From assembly GCA_902776565.1 (NCBI GenBank), contig CACYQN010000004.1:155563-219562 (forward strand): a stretch of DNA of 64,000 bases, in the 5' to 3' direction. A model generated the notes under the pieces. It searched no databases. It was given only the letters and a program-made list of their open reading frames with translations, and was not told the origin of the DNA. Source of the stretch: an uncultured Bacteroidia bacterium. Its GTDB lineage: Bacteria; Bacteroidota; Bacteroidia; Bacteroidales; ML635J-15. Position 1 is the stretch's first letter. Each line of letters opens with the position of its first letter. The position numbers were made by a program, and so were the translations under genes. Of the stretch, positions 61,010-64,000 are shown piece by piece.

Positions 61010-61117
61010 ATGAGAAACATTCATGCAAATCCTGGCGTTTACTACTATATTATCGAGGCAGAAGGTATGGACAATACTCAATACAATGTGGAAGGAGCAT
61101 TTCATTTAGTGAGATAA
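61010..61117 (+). pseudogene. Remnant C-terminus of a T9SS type B (CHU_C-like) protein
   Basis: A 35-codon stretch with a stop: PGVYYYIIEAEGMDN then FHLVR. This is the last strand pair of the gliding-motility C-terminal (type B) sorting domain, which ends proteins such as PDGVYYYVI...LIR. No upstream coding part is visible, so the gene has been lost. Confidence 0.7.
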
Positions 61118-61130
61118 TCCCCATGTTTAT

Positions 61131-61283
61131 GTGAAACCCTATGGGAGAAACGATACGGATTGTTTTTATTAAAGTCCTAGGCGAATTATATTCAACTCAC
61201 ATTTACTCAATTTTACAATCTTGCCAGAGGTTGTAAAAGCATAAAGACATCTAATCGTGGAAACGATTCCGTAGGGTTCTCAC
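61131..61283. repeat. 153-bp inverted-repeat element
   Basis: The ends gtgaaaccctatgg and ccgtagggttctcac are imperfect inverted repeats, with an inner inverted pair TTTTACAA/TTGTAAAA (61211-61238). It has the form of a small non-coding mobile or palindromic element; only one copy is in the window. Confidence 0.4.
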
Positions 61284-61296
61284 TTTTTGCTATTGG

Positions 61297-61369
61297 TCAT
61301 TTCGGAAGCTAGTCGTAACACGCGATACGGTACGGGGAGCGTTGTGAAGACTGCCATCCGTAATCTCCT
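61297..61369 (-). repeat. 70-bp hairpin repeat, copy 4 (degenerate)
   Basis: On the minus strand it starts GGAGATTACGGA and shares the core aacacgcgatacgg and ggggagcgtt with copy 2. The stem is less perfect than in the other copies. Confidence 0.65.
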
Positions 61370-61386
61370 ACAGTATTATTATTCAA

Positions 61387-61454
61387 GGAGATTCCGCATA
61401 AGCGAGTTCACACGACACGTTCCTTAGTCGGTTCACTCTGCTTTGCGGAATGAC
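61387..61454 (+). repeat. 70-bp hairpin repeat, copy 5
   Basis: It starts GGAGATTCCGCATAAGCGAG and ends CTCTGCTTTGCGGAATGAC. Stem ATTCCGCA/TGCGGAAT, then AAGC-GAG/CTC-GCTT. Confidence 0.8.
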
Positions 61455-61489
61455 GGTTCCTTTTTTAGCAGGTTATAATAATTTTAAAA

Positions 61490-61557
61490 GGAGATTTCGT
61501 ATAGACAGGCTCACAAGCAATGTCCCTTTTGCTGTTCGCTTTGTCTTACGAAATGAC
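61490..61557 (+). repeat. 70-bp hairpin repeat, copy 6 with compensatory changes
   Basis: It starts GGAGATTTCGTATAGACAGG and ends TGTCTTACGAAATGAC. The stem is ATTTCGTA/TACGAAAT, against ATTCCGCA/TGCGGAAT in copies 3 and 5. AGACA/TGTCT replaces AAACA/TGTTT. Both arms changed together. Confidence 0.8.
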
Positions 61558-61672
61558 GAAAAGGTTCAAAACAAAAAGTACTATGTGCCTAAAAAAATCT
61601 TTCGTTAATCTTATATATTTTGCCTTACAGATAATTTGAAAAAATGCTCTTTCAAATGCAAAAAGTATTTCG

Positions 61673-61680
61673 TAACTTTG
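61673..61680 (+). promoter_or_regulatory. -7 promoter element of the carboxyltransferase gene
   Basis: TAACTTTG, with a leader of about 55 bases to the ATG at 61740. Confidence 0.55.
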
Positions 61681-61739
61681 AACGAAAATTTTTCATTTTT
61701 CAAACTGTTGATTTATAGACAAAAACAATAAAATATATA

Positions 61740-63473
61740 ATGGGAAGAAAGATTAAATTCTGTTTAGTTTACAGGGATATGTGGCAGTCGGCTGGAAAAT
61801 ACGTTCCACGCGTTGACCAGTTGAAGGAGGTTGCTCCGGCGATAATTGAGATGGGATGTTTCTCGCGTATTGAAACCAATGGCGGTGCATTCGAACAGGT
61901 TAACTTGCTTTACGGTGAAAATCCTAACAAAGCCGTCCGCGAATGGACAAAGCCTTTCAACGAGGCAGGAATCCAGACTATGATGCTTGAACGCGCATTG
62001 AACGGATTGCGTATGTATCCGGTTCCGGCAGATGTCCGTCAGTTGATGTACAAGGTCAAGAAGGCACAGGGTGTTGATGTGGTACGTTCGTTCTGCGGTC
62101 TTAACGACACGCGCAACCTTGAGCTGTCGGTAAAGTATGCCAAGGAGGCCGGTATGATTTCGCAGGGAGCGCTCAGTATTACCCACTCGAAGATTCACAC
62201 TGTTGAATATTACATGAAGGTGGTTGACAAGCTTGTGGAATTTGGTGCCGACGAAATTGGTCTTAAGGATATGGCTGGTGTTGGTCGCCCTGTTACTTTG
62301 GGTAAACTTACGAAGGCCATCAAGGACAAGTATCCTCACATCGTAGTTCAGTATCACGGACATTGCGGACCAGGTTTCTCGCCAGCTTCTATGCTCGAAG
62401 TTGCACGAAATGGTGCCGACATCATTGATGTCGCCGTTGAGCCGCTGTCGTGGGGAAAGATTCACCCCGATGTAATAACAATCAGGGAAATGCTTTACGA
62501 TGCAGGCTTCGAAGTTCCAGAAATCAATATGAATGCCTACATGAAGGTTCGTACCCTCAACCAGAAGTATATGGACGATTTCTTGGGCTATTTCATGGAA
62601 ATGAAGAACAGGCAGAGTTCGTCGTTGCTTGTAAGGTGCGGTCTTCCTGGCGGAATGATGGGTTCGATGATGTCCGACCTCAAGAGTATGCACAGCGCTA
62701 TTAATGTTTCGTTGCAGCAGTCGGGCAAGCCTACGGTTTCTATTGACGACCTTCTGGTACAACTTTTCGAAGAAGTGGAATATGTATGGCCTAAGCTCGG
62801 CTATCCGCCACTGGTAACACCTTTCAGCCAGTATGTCAAGAACATAGCTCTTATGAACATTTATGCAATGTCGGCTGGTCAGCCTCGTTTCTCGATGATT
62901 GACAAGGATAGTTGGAATATGATTCTCGGTCGTATGGGTAAGTTGCCGGGTGAACTTGCTCCCGAAATTGTGGAGCTTGCAAAGTCGAAGGGCTACGAGT
63001 TCTTTACGGGTAATCCGCAGGATGAATATCCCGATGCTTTGGAATCGTACCGTCAGGAAATGCAGGCCAAAGGCTGGGACTGCGGTCAGGACGACGAGGA
63101 ATTGTTTGAACTTGCAATGCACGACCGTCAGTATCGCGACTACAAGAGCGGCATAGCAAAGAAGCGTTTCAACGAGGAATTGGAAGTCGTGAAGAACAAG
63201 GAGAATAAGGTTGTTCAGGTTGAAGATGATAAGGACCCGAAGATTAAGAAAATCAAGTCTCCTGAAACGGGCAGGCTGCTGTTTGCTTTCATATCCGACC
63301 AGTATAAGGTTGGCGACCAGATTTCTGTGGACGAGCAGTTGTTCTATGTCGAGTCGAACACCAACTATGAGGTTGTAATATCCGAATATGCCGGAACCAT
63401 TGGTAAGCTTTACTGCAAGCAGGGCGACTGGGTTCATGAAGGCGATACGATTATGACAATCGTAACGGAATAA
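61740..63473 (+). CDS. Carboxyltransferase of the pyruvate carboxylase B/oxaloacetate decarboxylase family, degenerate biotinyl domain
   Basis: A 577-residue protein. The metal- and lysine-dependent barrel (about 5-310) has YRDMWQS, GLNDTRNLEL, GLKDMAGVG with the carboxylated lysine, the HxH metal pair in QYHGHCGPG, and the CGLPGGMMGSMM motif. The C-terminal lipoyl/biotinyl fold (about 500-577) has ESNTN (538-542) where biotin carriers have an EAMKM-like motif; there is no lysine. It may use a separate biotin carrier or act without biotin. It probably interconverts pyruvate and oxaloacetate. No partner subunit is in the window. Confidence 0.9.
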   Translation: MGRKIKFCLVYRDMWQSAGKYVPRVDQLKEVAPAIIEMGCFSRIETNGGAFEQVNLLYGENPNKAVREWTKPFNEAGIQTMMLERALNGLRMYPVPADVRQLMYKVKKAQGVDVVRSFCGLNDTRNLELSVKYAKEAGMISQGALSITHSKIHTVEYYMKVVDKLVEFGADEIGLKDMAGVGRPVTLGKLTKAIKDKYPHIVVQYHGHCGPGFSPASMLEVARNGADIIDVAVEPLSWGKIHPDVITIREMLYDAGFEVPEINMNAYMKVRTLNQKYMDDFLGYFMEMKNRQSSSLLVRCGLPGGMMGSMMSDLKSMHSAINVSLQQSGKPTVSIDDLLVQLFEEVEYVWPKLGYPPLVTPFSQYVKNIALMNIYAMSAGQPRFSMIDKDSWNMILGRMGKLPGELAPEIVELAKSKGYEFFTGNPQDEYPDALESYRQEMQAKGWDCGQDDEELFELAMHDRQYRDYKSGIAKKRFNEELEVVKNKENKVVQVEDDKDPKIKKIKSPETGRLLFAFISDQYKVGDQISVDEQLFYVESNTNYEVVISEYAGTIGKLYCKQGDWVHEGDTIMTIVTE

Positions 63474-63494
63474 AATTTAGAAAGAGTATATGTG

Positions 63495-63535
63495 CGGCTG
63501 CTGCTACGTTTGTAGTGGTAGCCGTTTTTATTTTG
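63495..63535 (+). terminator. Intrinsic terminator of the carboxyltransferase gene
   Basis: GGCTGCTGCTAC pairs with GTAGTGGTAGCC (four G-U), then TTTTTATTTT. Confidence 0.85.
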
Positions 63536-63927
63536 CCTATGGGCTGATTTGTAGTGTGAACATAAGCTTTGTGGTCATTCTGATGTCATATCCATTATTG
63601 GAGATTGGGGCTTCCAACATAAAAAAGGGGAAATAGGAGTATGGTTTTCCTATATATAATAATAGGTATATCCTTTTTTGCAAAGTTCATGGTGTGGATT
63701 TTTGTTGAATTCGTTATGCTGAGACGAGTGGATTTTCTTTCACTTTTTCAGAATCTCGCGAAGAAAATGACGTTTGCCCTCCTTTTTGCCAGCCTAAAAA
63801 TGGGTAAAATTGGTGTGTTTTTATGCCTGTTTTGCGAAAAAATAAGAAAAATTTGTCTTTGTAAAATATTGATAATTAGCATATTGTAAAATATTTTCAA
63901 CTTTTTTGAAAAAAAAGTGAAAAAAGT

Positions 63928-63958
63928 TTTGGTGGTAATGAAAAATGCTATACTTTTG
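63928..63958 (+). promoter_or_regulatory. Strong promoter, probably of a stable RNA operon beyond the window
   Basis: TTTG (63928-63931), a 19-base spacer and TACTTTTG (63951-63958), with an A-rich run upstream. The arrangement ttttggtggtaatgaaaaa before the -7 box resembles rRNA or tRNA operon promoters of Bacteroidota, as I recall them. No gene start is seen downstream before the edge. Confidence 0.6.
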
Positions 63959-64000
63959 CAATCCCAAACGATGAGGGACGGAGGTCATCCGGAAGGCATC

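Larger units (their letters stand above)
63474..64000. other. 527-bp region with a terminator and a final strong promoter
   Basis: After the terminator at 63495, bases 63540-63925 are AT-rich with a hydrophobic 82-codon reading frame (63641-63889) that has no ribosome site and no family likeness. A promoter follows at 63928-63958. The 42 bases after it are more GC-rich and do not match a gene that I recognise. Confidence 0.5.

Noticed and set aside
61764..63437. A 557-codon open frame on the minus strand
   Set aside because: It is a shadow of the carboxyltransferase gene. It has no family likeness and is rich in His, Asn and Leu as expected for an antisense frame. The plus-strand protein is clearly real.
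63641..63889. An 82-codon hydrophobic plus-strand frame
   Set aside because: Phe/Leu/Ile-rich AT-driven composition, no promoter or ribosome site, no recognisable family.

Overview
The window is a chromosomal piece of a Bacteroidota genome, most likely order Bacteroidales. The evidence is Bacteroidetes-type promoters (-7 TAnnTTTG, several with TTTG 19-21 bases upstream), gldF/gldG, four proteins ending in type IX secretion (T9SS) type A sorting domains, BACON and SprB repeats, and the conserved DUF6089-uppS-bamA-skp-skp envelope cluster. Genus and habitat cannot be told from the sequence. I see no phage, plasmid, CRISPR array or intact insertion sequence.

Layout. 1-2.8 kb: a DUF4340-like gene (partial), gldG and gldF. 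3.2-13.4 kb: two large secreted peptidases in tandem, a C10 (streptopain-like) and an S8 (subtilisin-like) enzyme, both with BACON domains, related sorting tails and a similar 5' leader hairpin. 13.5-16.8 kb: tRNA-Cys, a CWC-type small protein, a ferredoxin, a flippase and a glycosyltransferase. 16.9-24.9 kb: an exported TPR-CHAT protein, a signal-peptide protein of unknown function, deoxynucleoside kinase, riboflavin synthase, a second flippase and truA. 24.9-29.3 kb: a giant propeller/SprB-repeat T9SS protein. 29.5-32.1 kb: yceD-rpmF-plsX and a glycosyltransferase. 32.2-42.4 kb: one long minus-strand envelope block (murI, two Skp/OmpH, bamA, uppS, two outer-membrane barrels, nadK, a BamA/TamA-like barrel, a CBS protein). 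42.5-46.8 kb: queG, a hypothetical protein, an orphan minimal nucleotidyltransferase, phoH and a SAM hydrolase. 47.1-49.5 kb: another T9SS protein. 50-54.7 kb: dnaN, a DnaQ-like exonuclease, a lipoprotein, a radical SAM protein and efp. 54.7-59.5 kb: two Wzz-like proteins, an O-antigen ligase-like protein, a YraN protein and an esterase-like hydrolase. 59.6-63.5 kb: prfB with its programmed frameshift and a carboxyltransferase with a degenerate biotinyl domain. The last bases carry a strong promoter that probably drives an RNA operon beyond the window.

The genes form a surface-building theme: T9SS substrates and gliding-type ABC components, BamA/Skp outer-membrane assembly, undecaprenyl phosphate and glycan assembly (UppS, flippases, glycosyltransferases, Wzz, ligase) and cell-wall supply (MurI).

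The most unusual content is between genes. At least two families of hairpin repeats recur in the window. One is a ~70-bp element in six copies, most starting with GGAG, whose stems show compensatory changes. The other is a ~25-bp GAGACG...CGTCT palindrome in five copies. These and related short repeats abut genes closely and appear to supply the stop codons of queG, the SAM hydrolase gene and the radical SAM gene. A leftover C-terminus of a T9SS type B (CHU_C-like) protein and a duplicated scrap of the SAM hydrolase 3' end show that the repeat-rich gaps are sites of gene loss and rearrangement.
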